Positions 12,966-25,239 of a stretch of DNA of 64,000 nucleotides are shown piece by piece (position 1 is the stretch's first letter; every line of letters starts with the position of its first letter). The stretch covers positions 41,160,338 to 41,224,337 of the forward strand of contig NC_060059.1 in the NCBI RefSeq assembly GCF_020283565.1. Direction: 5' to 3'. A program made the position numbers and the translations under genes. This DNA is from Trifolium pratense (Eukaryota > Streptophyta > Magnoliopsida > Fabales > Fabaceae). The notes under the pieces were generated by a model. The model ran no database searches, was not told where the DNA came from, and saw nothing but the letters and a program-made list of their open reading frames with translations.

Positions 12966-13295
12966 ATGGCCAATTCTAAGCTTGTGTTCACAATAAGTTC
13001 TATTCTTCTAGTCTTAACTTTTTTCAGTTTATCTTTTTCAACTCTTGGAAGGCCCCTAATGAAAACAGAGAACAAGTTGGAGTACAAGCCAACATACGAA
13101 AACATAGTCCGTTGGCACCGTAACATGTTAGAAAATGAAGCCGTGAATACAGTAGATTCACATAATTCATATGACGGTGTTGAGGGTGAAAAATTGATCG
13201 ATGATTTCCGGCCAACGGATCCAGGTCATAGTCCCGGTGCTGGTCATTCCACTCCAACAATTCCCATGGACACCAACGTGCCTCCAAAGGCTTAA
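12966..13295 (+). CDS. CEP: CEP (C-TERMINALLY ENCODED PEPTIDE) hormone precursor
   Basis: A one-exon, 109-residue secreted precursor. Residues 1 to about 28 form a signal peptide (SSILLVLTFFSLSFSTLG). A variable acidic region follows. Residues 80-94 read DFRPTDPGHSPGAGH, a canonical 15-residue CEP domain with prolines at domain positions 4, 7 and 11 and the terminal SPGAGH. A short tail (STPTIPMDTNVPPKA) would be trimmed. Known family biology: the mature peptide is secreted, proline-hydroxylated and read by CEPR-type receptor kinases. In legumes CEPs limit lateral roots and promote nodulation in response to nitrogen. There is one CEP domain, whereas some family members carry several. The ATG is the first after the TATA-like site. 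The family is secure; which CEP paralogue it is cannot be told. Confidence 0.93.
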   Translation: MANSKLVFTISSILLVLTFFSLSFSTLGRPLMKTENKLEYKPTYENIVRWHRNMLENEAVNTVDSHNSYDGVEGEKLIDDFRPTDPGHSPGAGHSTPTIPMDTNVPPKA

Positions 13296-13751
13296 TTAAT
13301 CTTGCATAATATGGTTCATTAAATCAAGTATTAGTACTTCATTATATTCATAATGTAATATACATATAGATAGCCATGAAAACCATTTGATTCCAAAAAA
13401 AAAAAAAAAACCATGAACACCATTTAACAAATATATGGATTATATACTCTATAGTTAGTAGTATAGTTCATTCTCAGTATGTGTACCTTCCAAGCTTTTT
13501 GTGCATAGTCATTTGTAATTATATCCCTACATAGCTGGCTATTGAAAAAGCAGAGCCATTGCTGCTTTTCATCACACCTTGTTTATAAAAACCATCGATG
13601 CATGCTTTGACTGTTTTTTAATAAATATCAGTTATTTACTTCATAGCAATGTTTAAAAGACTGGATCAGAGATTAAACCACCGAGAGATCTCTGAGTCAT
13701 GATTTAATTGCCCAAGTAATGTATTTGTAGGCCTAAAACAAATTTTAAACA

Positions 13752-13937
13752 CAGTTTCTCTTCCCACCCCCACAGTTTTTTTTCACACCCCTAGCGTGCA
13801 AAAATAATTGGAAAACATTTTCTGAATTTTTTTTCAGTGTAAATTTTACATTAGAAAAACACGTCGGAATGTATTTTTTGAAATTTTTTGCATGCTAGGG
13901 GGTGAAAAAGAACTGTTGGGGGTAGGAAGAGAAACTG
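13752..13937. mobile_element. MITE with ~50-bp terminal inverted repeats
   Basis: The left end CAGTTTCTCTTCC is the exact complement of the right end GGAAGAGAAACTG. The repeats continue inward through CACCCC-CTAGCGTGCAAAA and TTTGCATGCTAGGGGGTG. Length 186 bp. The target duplication is unclear (ACA on the left, TCA on the right), so I do not assign a superfamily. Confidence 0.75.
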
Positions 13938-14058
13938 TCAATTTTAAATTGAGGCTTTTTAAGTGTGGTGACAAAGATATATGAAAATTAAGAACACTGA
14001 AGGTATAATTTTATTTGAGGCTTGTCGGACACTAAATATGAGTATCGCTCCGAGTCAG

Positions 14059-14180
14059 AGTTTAACATTGATTTGTAAATTACTTTTGCATATTTTGGAG
14101 TTTGAACATTGATTTGTAAATTACTTTTGCATATTTTGGAGTTTGAACATTGATTTGTAAATTACTTTTGCATATTTTGG
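14059..14180 (+). repeat. 41-bp tandem repeat, three units
   Basis: Three consecutive units built on TTGATTTGTAAATTACTTTTG and CATATTTTGGA, with starts 41 bp apart (14070, 14111, 14152 for GATTTGTAAAT). Non-coding. The rest of 13296-14840 shows only the neighbouring MITE. Confidence 0.95.
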
Positions 14181-14840
14181 TTGCACACGTTAATATATTT
14201 CCAACAACTAACACCGTATTGATAGAAATATGAAGAAAAAAAGAATTTAAATATGTATAACCTATAAAATAATTATCTTTGGGATCAAACTTGAAACATG
14301 AACTACAAAGATTTAGATCCTCTCCTGCTAAATGTATTGTGCCTTATCTCCATTTTCTAATTTAATGGTTGTTAGGAAAAAAATAATAGTGCGGAAGAGA
14401 GAAAAAAATATGAATAGATGGTTGAGATGGGACAGGATGAAAACATAAGAGAAAAGACCGGAGAGGATCTAGATCCTGAACTACAAGTGTACAAATTTCC
14501 GTGTAACTAATAACCAAGCTAGATTAAAAGATGTTTAAAGAATTTAACTTACAGAAATATATTTAAATCAAGGCCTAATATGAGGAATAAATAATTGGAG
14601 GGTTTAAAATCCTTGCTTGAGTGACAACTCTCTTAGGCCCGACCCTGTAATTGCTCTTGAACACCGTCTCTCGTTACGTAGCATGCGAACTACGGTGTTT
14701 CTGTTTTGCCATTTTACACAATCGCTTTCTAAATAGCGATAGAGATAAATTAGGAATATCAGGGGGCACACATGTATCCCGGAAGGTGCGAGAAGTAAAA
14801 CTCATAAATAAATACAGTATTGTAAAATATTGTAAAAAAA

Positions 14841-15500
14841 TGGTTCTGAATATTTCAAAGAAAATATAACTGATGATTTTTGGGTATAAGGGTTGTTCAC
14901 ATAAACCCAATGATACGTTAATACCTATATGCATGGAGATTTTGTTGCATCTGCGGCTGCTAACTTGACCATTCTTTCTTCATAGGATTCTAGATCAGAG
15001 GATACAACCTCAAGTCAAACACGTGACCATCTAATCTCGAATCCTCTAAAGAAATAACGGTCAAATTAGCATCGACAAATGCAACAAAATCACCATTCAT
15101 ATAGTTATTAATGTATAACTGAGGTTTATAGGAACAACCTGTATACACAAAATCATTTGTTATATTTCTTTTGGACTTTCAAGAACTAGTTAGGTCACCT
15201 TTAGTTTGAAAATATAAATGCATAGGCCTCCCCGTGTCAGTTGTAGGATCATAATTAACAAATTGATTGCTTACCAATTACCCCTTAACAGTAATAGATG
15301 TAGATGTTTTGTTACCAAGCTTTAGACAATACATGGCAGACTGATGGTTAATAGACTAAACAACTGAATTCTTCACGGTTCCTTGTTAATTTTGATATTC
15401 CTATTAGGGAACTCATTGGCTATAGCATTGCCACCAGTTTCACAAATTAGACTCTTGGTAACCAATGAATTACCAAGAGATAGAGTCATATTATTCTACA
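14841..15500. repeat. Foldback repeat, copy C (left part missing)
   Basis: Begins abruptly at TGGTTCTGAATATTTCAAAG, which is in the left arm of the complete copies, and continues through the turn and the right arm. The same sequence recurs 1679 bp downstream at 16520, so copies C and B form a tandem duplication with a unit of about 1.68 kb. Confidence 0.8.
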
Positions 15501-16146
15501 TATTCTATTCTACATATTATAAGTATTAAAACTATATCTTTTAAAACATATTCTATTCACAAGATATTTTACGTATTCTAAGTATTAAAACATATTCTAT
15601 TTACAAGTTATTCTACATATTGTAAGTATTAAACCTATATCTTTTATTATGATTTAGTGCTTCTTCTAAATTAATAGCCTATTATTATATTTTTTGTTTA
15701 TAGAATTTATACCTTGTTTTCCTAAAATACTAAACATTACATAATAAATCTAATTACCAATGAATAATATTTTTTGCTTTTTTGGATAAAAAAATATATT
15801 TTATTTCTAACTTTTATGGTGAATAATTTTTTTAACTATATTTTACAATTTAATTTTGTGAATAATAAACATAAATATACAATATGAATATTCAATAAAT
15901 AGACTTAACTCAAATTCCGATGATGAACTCAGTTTCATAATAGTAATGGCGGATCAGTGGATGATGACTCATTGAACCTTCAAATGGTGGAGTTTCCCTG
16001 AAATTCACGTCTTCGTCCCCATTAGTGAGAGTGTGCCTACAAAAAATTTGACACTTAATTAAGTTATTAAGATCTTACGTCGATCTATAGTTTGAGAGGT
16101 TGACTTCAAATCTATATATGCAAAATGTCTTTTAGCTAGATCTCGC

Positions 16147-17170
16147 ATAATAAAAGTTATTATATAGAAAAACTTTTACAATTGAATGAAATATGTGATT
16201 GAGATTTGCGGTGATAACATGACGCCATCTCCTGGGGCTTCATTGGTTACCAATAGTCCTACGTGTGAAACTTGTGGCAATGCTATAACTGAGGCGCCCC
16301 CTAGTGGTAATATCCAACTTCACAAGGAAACTGTGATGGATTCTGTTGCTTCGACCTTTAACCACCAGTCATGAAGTGTTGCCCAAAGCATGGTAACAAG
16401 TCATCTGCAACTATTCCTACCAAGTGATCTTTAGTAAGCAATCAATTCATTAATTATGGGGATGCAACTAACACGCAGTTGCCTATGCATTTGTCTTTGA
16501 AAACTAAAGGTGACCTAAATGGTTCTGAATATTTCAAAGAAAATATAACTGATGATTTTTGGGTATAAGGGTTGTTCATATAAACCCAATGATACGTTAA
16601 TACCTATATGCATGGAGATTTTGTTGCATCTGCGGCAGCTAACTTGACCATTCTTTATTCATAGGATTCTAGATCAGAGGATACAACCTCAAGTCAAACA
16701 CGTGACCATCTAATCTAGAATCCTCTAAAGAAATAACGGTCAAATTAGCATCGACAAATGCAACAAAATCACCATTCATATAGTTATTAATGTATAACTG
16801 AGGTTTATAGGAACAACCTGTATACACAAAATCATTTATTATATTTCTTTTGGACTTTCAAGAACTAGTTAGGTCACCTTTAGTTTGAAAATATAAATGC
16901 ATAGGCATGTGTCAGTTGTAGGCTCATAATTGACAAATTGATTGCTTACCAATGACCTCTTAACAATAATAGATGTAGATGTTTTGTTACCAAGCTTTAG
17001 GCAATACATGGCAGCCTGATGGTTAATAGACTAAACAACTGAATTCTTCACAGTTCCTTGTTAATTTTGATATTCCTATTAGACAACTCATTGGCTATAG
17101 CATTGCCACCAGTTTCATAAGTTAGACTCTTGGTAACCAATGAATTACCAAGAGATAGAGTCATATTATT
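16147..17170. repeat. Foldback repeat, copy B
   Basis: A full copy of the 5863-6968 foldback and closely similar to it. The upstream flank from 15786 also matches 5495 onward. Its left arm keeps the same short open frame (16186-16374, GDNMTPSPGASLVTNSP). The right flank has tandem TATTCTACATATTCTAAGTATT repeats. The tail was interrupted by the Helitron at 17363. Confidence 0.8.
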
Positions 17171-17362
17171 CTACATATTCTATTCTACATATTCTAAGTA
17201 TTAAAACTATATCTTTTAAAACATATTCTATTCACAAGATATTCTACATAGTCTATTCTACATATTCTAAGTATTAAAACTTATTCTATTTACAAGTTAT
17301 TCTACATATTCTAAGTATTAAACCTATATCTTTTATTATGATTTAGTGCTTCTTCTAAATTA

Positions 17363-20300
17363 ACTAGGGGTAAACCCGTGCGTTGCACGGGTTCGATTAA
17401 AATACATAATTAAAATATTCTTATAAATTAAAAATAATAATTGTGATAAGTATAATCACACATTCGATTAAAATACATTGTTAAATACTTTTTACGATAT
17501 GATGTATATTCAATTATGTTTAAAAATAAAAAAAGTTGTTATCAAAATTAAAATAATTTTTATTGAAATGATGTATCATATTGTATTTTAATTTGTGTCA
17601 TCGTATAAAATCTTAGTTTTCATTATATGAGTTGCAATTTTAGTCACAAATCACTTTGTTTTTTTTATTTTTAATGTATCCCTTATTTATTTATTTTTAA
17701 TAAGAGTTGGAGGTCATACATACTTATACTTGGTGAAATTATTGCTCATGAGTGATGTTGAACTAAGAAGTATGGTGGTTTTGACATTTTTTATCAGGTG
17801 ATCTCGTGTTCTGAAAATTACCTATCAAATAGCAACATTACTGCTTACTCCCTTCTATACAATTTAAGATGCCAAATAACTTATCTACTTACCTCCCTCT
17901 CGTTCTTATCAATTATTCACTTGGTGAAATTTTATCCCGATTTTATTAGTCTCGATTTTTTTTGTCTATTGTTTGTTTTTTTTATTTTTACTATGAGGTT
18001 TTTCTCCGCTCATTTTGCTTTGAATTTTTTTATTTAATAATCTTTATTCGGATTTAAACATAAGAAGGTTATTTAAAAAAAAATTGTTTAATATTAACCT
18101 ACATTGTAGATTTGTGTATATTAAGGACAATTAATATAATTTTTAGTGAATATCTCTTAATATTCATAAGTTTGAAGAGGTGCATTATATTTTATTCTAA
18201 TAGTGTAATAGCATGAGAACTTAATTTTCTTTTTATGCATCGTGGTAGTATAGTCGCAACTTGCTTTGCTTTCTTACTTTTTTTTTCTTACAGTTGTTTT
18301 TTTACTTTTGTATATTAGATGTAGTCATGCTTGCCTTGTGCTGATATATTGACTTTGTTGAGCTGAGTTTTATTTATTATTAAAATTTATTCTAAATTTT
18401 TTTTTGATCATTTTTTTTCATTTGTGCAATTTTTCAACAACTTTTTTCCTATACTATTAATAAAAAAATGTAAATAATTGATATTTTAATAAAATAAAAA
18501 TAGTTTGTAACTTACAACTTGCACCAATACATACACCATTTTCCAATCAGCAACATATCATTCTTCATAACACTGGTAACGATTGAAAATCATGAAATTG
18601 CAATGAATATTAGTGTTAATGGTGAGGTTGTCTATAAAACCATTTGTCTTCATCTATGTGTTCATATATAAAAATAACAAATATGTAAATTTAAAAACAC
18701 AATGGATAAAAAGTTGGTAAAAGGTGATCTACTTACTTGTTGACATTGTTTTAAGTGTAGCTGATAAGTTAGGAAATTATTCAAGGGATTGACAAAACTC
18801 ACTCAAGTTCTCCTTCAAATCTTCCTTACATTCTGAATATGTTTTTGAGATAAAAAGGAAAATAAGCAAAAAATACCACTTGAAAGATACAATTGAAAAT
18901 AATGGATTCATGAATCCATGATTACAGACGAACAAAAATAAAACTTTAGTTACATAGGTAAGAAATCAATTCATCATTTTTGACACCTACCCATCTGGTG
19001 ATTCCAAATCAACAGATTTATCTGTTCCATTGTTATCTTTGAACAATTTGAACCTTAACAAAGTAAGAAAAATGGACATGGATATTAAAAATAGAATAAG
19101 CTTTAAACTTGAAAACACACCAAAATAAAACCTACAATATGAATAGTTGAATACCAAAACATGTATGACTCTTCTTGCAAAAGTCTCAATATATATATAT
19201 GATAAAATCTCCATGCTAGCTAGTATCTATATATACTTACTATGTCTATGGTTTCTTAATTTTATGAACGTATATGTTTATTATTGAAATTCTTTGAGTC
19301 ACGTAGCATAATAACTTCCCTAATTATATTTATTGACCTTATGTATTCATTTCATAAGATGTGGGTAGATTGATTTTCCGTATTCTTTTTAATTAAATAA
19401 ACCCGTGCAACTTTGATTAAAAAGCACGTTTAAAATATTTTTTAAAATAAAATATAATAACTACGATAAGTATAAATACATATAATTAAATTTAATATTA
19501 GTCATGAGAAATATTGAAATAAGCTCATGTTATAAAATGTGATTCATATATGTTAGTTTTATCTTTTTCATCTTTTGATCTCATTCCTTGAAAGTACATA
19601 CCAAATAGCATAGCTTCTTACTCTCCTCTATGCAATTCAAGATCTTTCATATTTAACTAAATTTTAGTTCTTGTGTTGATATATCGACTTCTTTTAGAGG
19701 TTTTTTTTTAGTAATTTGCTTAATTCTTTCTTTCTTTTTTTGTTTAGATTTTTTTCTTTTGTTTAATTATGTCCCTCGTTTTTCTTGTTGTTTAGTTGGT
19801 CTTTTAATCATTTAATAATATTTAATTGCGAATTTGTTTTTAGTTTGGTTTAAGAACTTTCAATAATGACTTTCAAAGTACTCCAAAATAGAAATGAGAG
19901 AATGAAACAAAAAAATATATTGATTATTGGATATAAAAAAGAGTGAGTGAAATTAAATAAATCTCCAACATTGATTTATGATTCATCTTTGGTGGTTTTT
20001 GTCTTTCATCCTTTGGTCTTTCTTGTAAAATTACGCACAACTTGACGGAACTATTAACTTTACTCCTCTATGTAATTTAAGGTTTCTCATATTTATTGAA
20101 ATCTATGGTCATCCATAAACAAATTAGTATTCTTCATCTTTTAATTGAAATTGAAATACTACTTCAAATTGTAGACAATATTATATGGTGATATATTGTT
20201 TCACTAATTTTCTTGTTGTGAGATTCATATATTGGCATCATGCTTTATTTTGTATTTTGTTCTGACTTTTGCATACTTGTATTGCGCATGACACAGAGGG

Positions 20301-22273
20301 ATAAATATCCATATGAAGGGTACGAAAAAAGAGCTTCATCGGAGGATTCTGAAAATTCCTTACACTTGGATTGCTCTCAGTCTCGCGTCAATGTTTCCGA
20401 TGGTGATTTAGATGCTAATATCTGTCATAAAAAAGGCACAGTTTGGGACCTAATTCCTGAAGTGAGAGAAACTTTGTATCCTCATCAACAGGAAGGCTTT
20501 GAAGTCATTTGGAAAAACTTGGCAGGAATTAGGTCCCAAGTTTTTAAGACTGATGCTTCCTACCAAGTTTTTCCAAATGACTTCAAAGCCTTCCTGTTGA
20601 TGAGGATACAAAGTTTCTCTCACTTCAGGAATTAGGTCCCAAACTGTGCCTTTTTTATGACAGATATTAGCATCTAAATCACCATCAGAAACATTGACGC
20701 GAGACTAAGAGCAATCCAAGTGGAAGGAATTTTCAGAATACTCCGATGAAGCTCTTTTTTCGTACCCTTCATATGGATATTTATCCCTCTGTGTCATGCG
20801 CAATACAAGTATGCAAAAGTCGGAACAAAATACAAAATAAAGCATGATGCCAATATATGAATCTCACAACAAGAAAATTAGTGAAACAATATATCACCAT
20901 ATAATATTGTCTACAATTTGAAGTAGTATTTCAAATTAGACTAACAAATTATACCATATCGCTAAAATAGGAAGCCTTAAATATTTGTTGAATCTGCAGA
21001 TTGTCCCACATTCTAGCAATGCACACTTTTATACTACTTTCATTTGTCGCATTGTCGAGGTTATTGATCTCCAGCTCCTGTTGGCCTGTAAGGAAAACAA
21101 ACCAAGATTGTATATGTATAAAGGGTTAAGTCTTATGTAAGTGGAAATATTGCATGTGAAGAGCATAGGTGTATGAAATGTAAGAACAATATGCTTACTT
21201 ATTGGCATTACTTTGAGAAGCAGACATGATGTGGTAACTCTCTTAGTTGTGTAATTAAAATATTTCTTGGGTGTGAAAGGTGATGAGTATAGGAGGAATG
21301 GACACATTTATATAGGAACCAATTAATGTATGTTATGAATATAGGAAGAGTTAGGCTTGTTCAAAAAAAGAATATAGGAAGAGTGTTAGGATGTGACCCA
21401 AAAAAAAATACAAAGAGTTTGGCTATAGAGAGTCACACATGCAGTGGTTACAAATATTAATTACTTGGAGTTACATGATAAAGTAAATGGGGGAATGATT
21501 AAGTGGGAGTTACATAATAAAGTAGATGAGAGAAAGACAAAAGAGCCACAATTGATATGTTGTTATACGGACCACCAAAATGTTATATATCTTTCATTGT
21601 CAACAAAAAAGAATTCAATAATAGAAAAAAATAATCTTTTAGATCATCATAATAATTAAAGAACTCAATAGTAGGAAAAAAAAAACTAGTTCAGAAAAGA
21701 AAATTGTGTTGTAGATCATAATAAATAAAATAAATAAATAGTTGAAAATAAATTTATAAAATGTTATAATTTCAAACAATAAATAAATATAAAATAATTG
21801 AACAAATAAAAAAAAATTACATTTAATTATTTTAAATTTTGCATGAAATTTTTTTTGAGGTGCCACATCATCATCATATGAAAAGTAAAAAAAAAGTAGT
21901 ATAAATTTTTTATTAGTGAAACAAACAAATTATTTATTTTAGATTTTGCATTAGAACACTATTGAGTATGTAAATAGTTATGCAATGCAACATGATGAGT
22001 AAAAAAGAAGAGTATTCCGTATAAATTTTTTTATGGATTTGGTAGCCATAATTTGTAAGAAAGTTTTTTTTATGATAATTGTAAGAAGTTATATAGTGAT
22101 AATTTGATATATTGATAATTAAAATGATTTGATTAAAGGAGATGATGAAAAAGTTTTTTAATAGAGATTGTAAACTTTTCTTATAGAGTGCCACATCATC
22201 AAAATACTTGATTGTGAGTAACTCAACATTCCTTTTACTTGTAAATAAATAAATAAATAAATAAATTAAAAGA
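17363..22273 (-). mobile_element. 4.9-kb Helitron carrying a captured gene fragment
   Basis: Read on the minus strand the 3' end is a 9-bp stem hairpin (AACCCGTGC / GCACGGGTT, 17373-17393), then a short spacer and CTAGT, the Helitron 3' signature. The 5' end begins TCTTTTAATTT at 22273. Flanks are an A-T type junction. The flanking sequence CTTCTTCTAAATTA...TAGTATATTATTATATTTT is continuous, within a base or two, in the related repeats at 15650-15690 and at 7395-7425, which act as empty sites. No Rep/helicase protein is visible, so the element is non-autonomous. A degenerate internal copy of the 3'-end region occurs at about 19390. It contains the CLASSY-like inverted repeat at 20151-20934. 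Confidence 0.82.
20151..20934. pseudogene. CLASSY/DRD1-like SNF2 gene fragment arranged as a 378-bp inverted repeat
   Basis: Left arm 20151-20528 and right arm 20557-20934 are reverse complements with six mismatches and no gap, around a 28-bp loop. The left arm encodes, after an apparent intron end (ATGACACAG), residues RDKYPYEGYEKR, an acidic linker, and GTVWDLIPEVRETLYPHQQ followed by EGFEVIWKNLAG. That last segment is what I recognise as the stretch before the SNF2 ATPase motifs in plant CLASSY/DRD1 proteins, which help Pol IV and Pol V act in RNA-directed DNA methylation. No ATPase motif is present, so the fragment is not a working remodeller. The right arm has a TAG in place of a CAG codon, so the left arm is nearer the source. 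The retained intron edge shows DNA-level capture. The open frame that runs on through the loop to 20635 is chance read-through. Confidence 0.75.
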
Positions 22274-22456
22274 TAGTATATTATTATATTTTTTGTTGAT
22301 AGAATTTATACCTTGTTTTCCTAAAATACTAAACATTACATAATAAATCTAATTACCAATGAATAATATTTTTTGCTTTTTTGGATAAAAAAATATATTT
22401 TATTTCTAACTTTTATGGTGAATAATTTTTTTAACTATATTTTACAATTTAATTTT

Positions 22457-24870
22457 GTGAAATTAAAGAGTAAAAAGTATAATTAGTAATAGAAATTATA
22501 GTAAAACATAAAATGAAATTATAGCAATATATTAATTTTTTTTTGACTAATTAGTAATATATTTATAATTTTTTTCAACTAACATATTATTGAAATTATT
22601 ATATGGAAGTTATACAATACTAATACCGATTTCCTTAAAAATAAATAGTACAAATTTTAAACTTTAATTATTAGTCAATAATATAAATATAGGAAAATGA
22701 TAAATGATATTAATTAATATATAATTTTTTTGAACTAAATTAGTATTATATTATTTTATTTTGACCGGATATTTTTATTTTTATCTATTTTTAGTATTTT
22801 GATAAAAATATGTAAAGCATTAAAATTATATCTTTTTTTTATTATTTAGAATTTCTTCAAAACTAATAGCAAATTTCAATGTTTTTTGTTTATAGAATTT
22901 ATACCAGTGTAGTAATATTGTCTTCCTAGAATACTAATTTAATTTTTTGTGCTGAATATTTTTTTCTTTTACTTTTTTTTATGATTTAATTTTGTGAATA
23001 ATAAAGATAAATATATTATAGTATGAATATTAAAATAAATGGACTTAACTCATTGTTTTGGCGGATCGGTGGATGATGAATCTTTGAACCTTTTGATGGT
23101 GGCGTTATTTGGCAGAATCCACCTATTCACCTCCGAAGATGGGTGTGTACCTGCAAATAATATGACACTCAACTTAGTGTTTGCTAGTGGCGCTAAAAAA
23201 AAATTCATCGCTATGGAAAATTTTAGATCCGATGTCGATCTATAGTTTGAGAGGTTTAACAACTTGAAATCTAGATCTAGGAAATGCCTTCCAGATCTGA
23301 CATGATTGGGGTACCGGAAATTAAAATTATCTTAAGATTGAATTAAAAAAGTATCAGAATCAACAGAGAAAGAGAAAACAAATATACCTGGAATGATGGT
23401 TTACAAAGGTGAAGGTGGAAAAAAGTAGCAACCAAATCGTGGAATGGAAGGTCATGGTGAAATGATTCAATGACGAGTTGTTGATGGAGGGTTCTACAAC
23501 TATTGATTAAACTAGAGTTGTGCAGAAAACTAAGGTACATAAAAATAAGAAATAAAAGGCTGCAATTAGATTTTTTTTCATAAAATTCAAGGAAGCAAGC
23601 CACCCTTTAAATACTTAGATAACCCTAATTGATTTGGGCCAAACAATTGGGCCTTGGGCCACTTTGAAGGAAAATAACTACGGTTTCTCATTAGCCCCCC
23701 CCCCCCATCTTTCTTTTTCACCTCCTTTAGCGCGCAAAAAAAATTGGTTTAAGGGGTGAAAAAGAAACATGGGGGGCGGGAAGAGAACCTATCGAAAATA
23801 ACAACAATAAAAATATTATAATTAAAAAATAAAATTATGCAGTCACTTAGAATTAAAGTTTTTCATCTACAAAGGTTTCTTGATAATTCTCTTGGGCTTG
23901 ACATGATCTAGCCCACTATAGATAGAACATTGTCTTCAAGGTTTGGTTGAAGTCTAATTGCGGTCCAGCAGAAAGCCCAAATTATTTGGTGAGGAGGATC
24001 CCACAGTGTGGCCCACATGTTGAGTGAGGAAGGGTGTAAAGCTGACATGGCCTTGGTTTCAAATGCAGCTGTCTATTTGACCATCTGTTTTTGGGTGATA
24101 AAATGTGTTATATTTCAAGGTTATACCTTGAACTCGAAAAAGCAATCTTGAGCAAAGACTTTGTGAGCTGTCATTAAAGTGAACAATGACTATATTTGGT
24201 GTAGCATGCAATACTTGATGGACAAGATACACAAGGCAAACTACATCTATGTAGAATGCAATACCACACTAGAAGAGCAAAAGTTCGAGCTACAACATAA
24301 TCCAATACCAATTTTAATCTCACTAGTTTTCAAGCTATTCTTTTATCACTCACACTCCATCTCTATTACTATATACTTGGGGTCTAAATATTCATTGAGT
24401 GCACTGGGCATATTTCATTTATGCTTCTCATATAGTTTGAGTTTCTTGTAAGCTTAGATCCAAACAAACTTCACATATATTTGTTAGAACAAGTTCAAGT
24501 CAATACTTAGTTATTCTTTGAGTGTTGTAAAGTTAATTGAAACTAAGGTAGATAAGCTCTTAGAGCTTGAAGGTCTAGATATGAGCTTACATCATAATTC
24601 AAGATCTGTTGTATCTCAAGATTACAACACTGACAAACTTACAAACGTATGGGCTGAACGTAGCTCAAGTTTAAGGGTGAACCATGATAAGTTAGTTGCG
24701 ACTAAGGTAGATAAGCTCTTAGAGCTTGAAGGTCTAGATATGGGCTTACATCATAATTCAAGACATGTTGTATCTCAAGATTATAGCGCTGAAAACTTAC
24801 AAACGTTGGGAGTGGACGTAGCTCAAGTTTAAGGGTGAACCATGATAAGTTAGTTGCGACTAAGGTAGAT
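22457..24870 (+). repeat. 2.5-kb duplicated segment, copy B
   Basis: Collinear with 6998-9486. The upstream piece 22274-22456 matches 15672-15858, and the join at TTTTGTG|AAATTAAAG shows a deletion that removed the foldback between them. It contains the MDLTHCFGGSVDDESLN frame, the MACFLEFYEK reverse frame and a hairpin near 23690-23795 with a long C run. Confidence 0.8.
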
Positions 24871-25010
24871 TAGCTCTTAGAGCTTGAAGGTCTAGATATG
24901 AGCTTACATCATAACTCAAGATCTGTTGAATCTGAAGATTATAACGCTGACAAACTCACAGACGTGTGGATTGGACGTAGCTTAAGTTTAAGGGTGAACC
25001 AAGATAAGTT
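24543..25010 (+). repeat. 159-bp (53-codon) tandem repeat, three units
   Basis: Units start at 24543, 24702 and 24860. The first spacing is 159 bp. The second is 158 bp because of a one-base loss in GCTGA-AAACTTAC, which breaks the frame. The third unit also has TAG in place of the AAG that follows GTAGAT. The array has one more unit than the 9.2-kb copy. Confidence 0.85.
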
Positions 25011-25239
25011 AATTTTTTTGACAAACCAATATAAGTTATTTGAACACCAATTTTCAAACAAAAACATGACAATCTACGTATCGGTGTCACTTTTTGTTGT
25101 TTTTTTTTAAAATTTTGCACATTTCGGGAACCATGCATAGAAAGAGATAGAATAACAGATGTCATATTTTTGTCAATAGAAAGATGTTCATATAACATAG
25201 CTCCTATAAGAATATTCAGGGATGAAGTGGAGATAATTC

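Noticed and set aside
13024..13287. Minus-strand ORF opposite the CEP gene
   Set aside because: Shadow of the CEP coding sequence with no domain of its own.
14640..14810. A less AT-rich island that might be organelle-derived or a gene remnant
   Set aside because: I could not match it with confidence to any organellar or coding sequence; a nucleotide search would be needed.
20240..20635. A 131-residue open frame that might be annotated as a gene
   Set aside because: Its first part is intron-like, its middle is a gene fragment and its last part runs through the hairpin loop into the reversed right arm. It cannot be a native protein.
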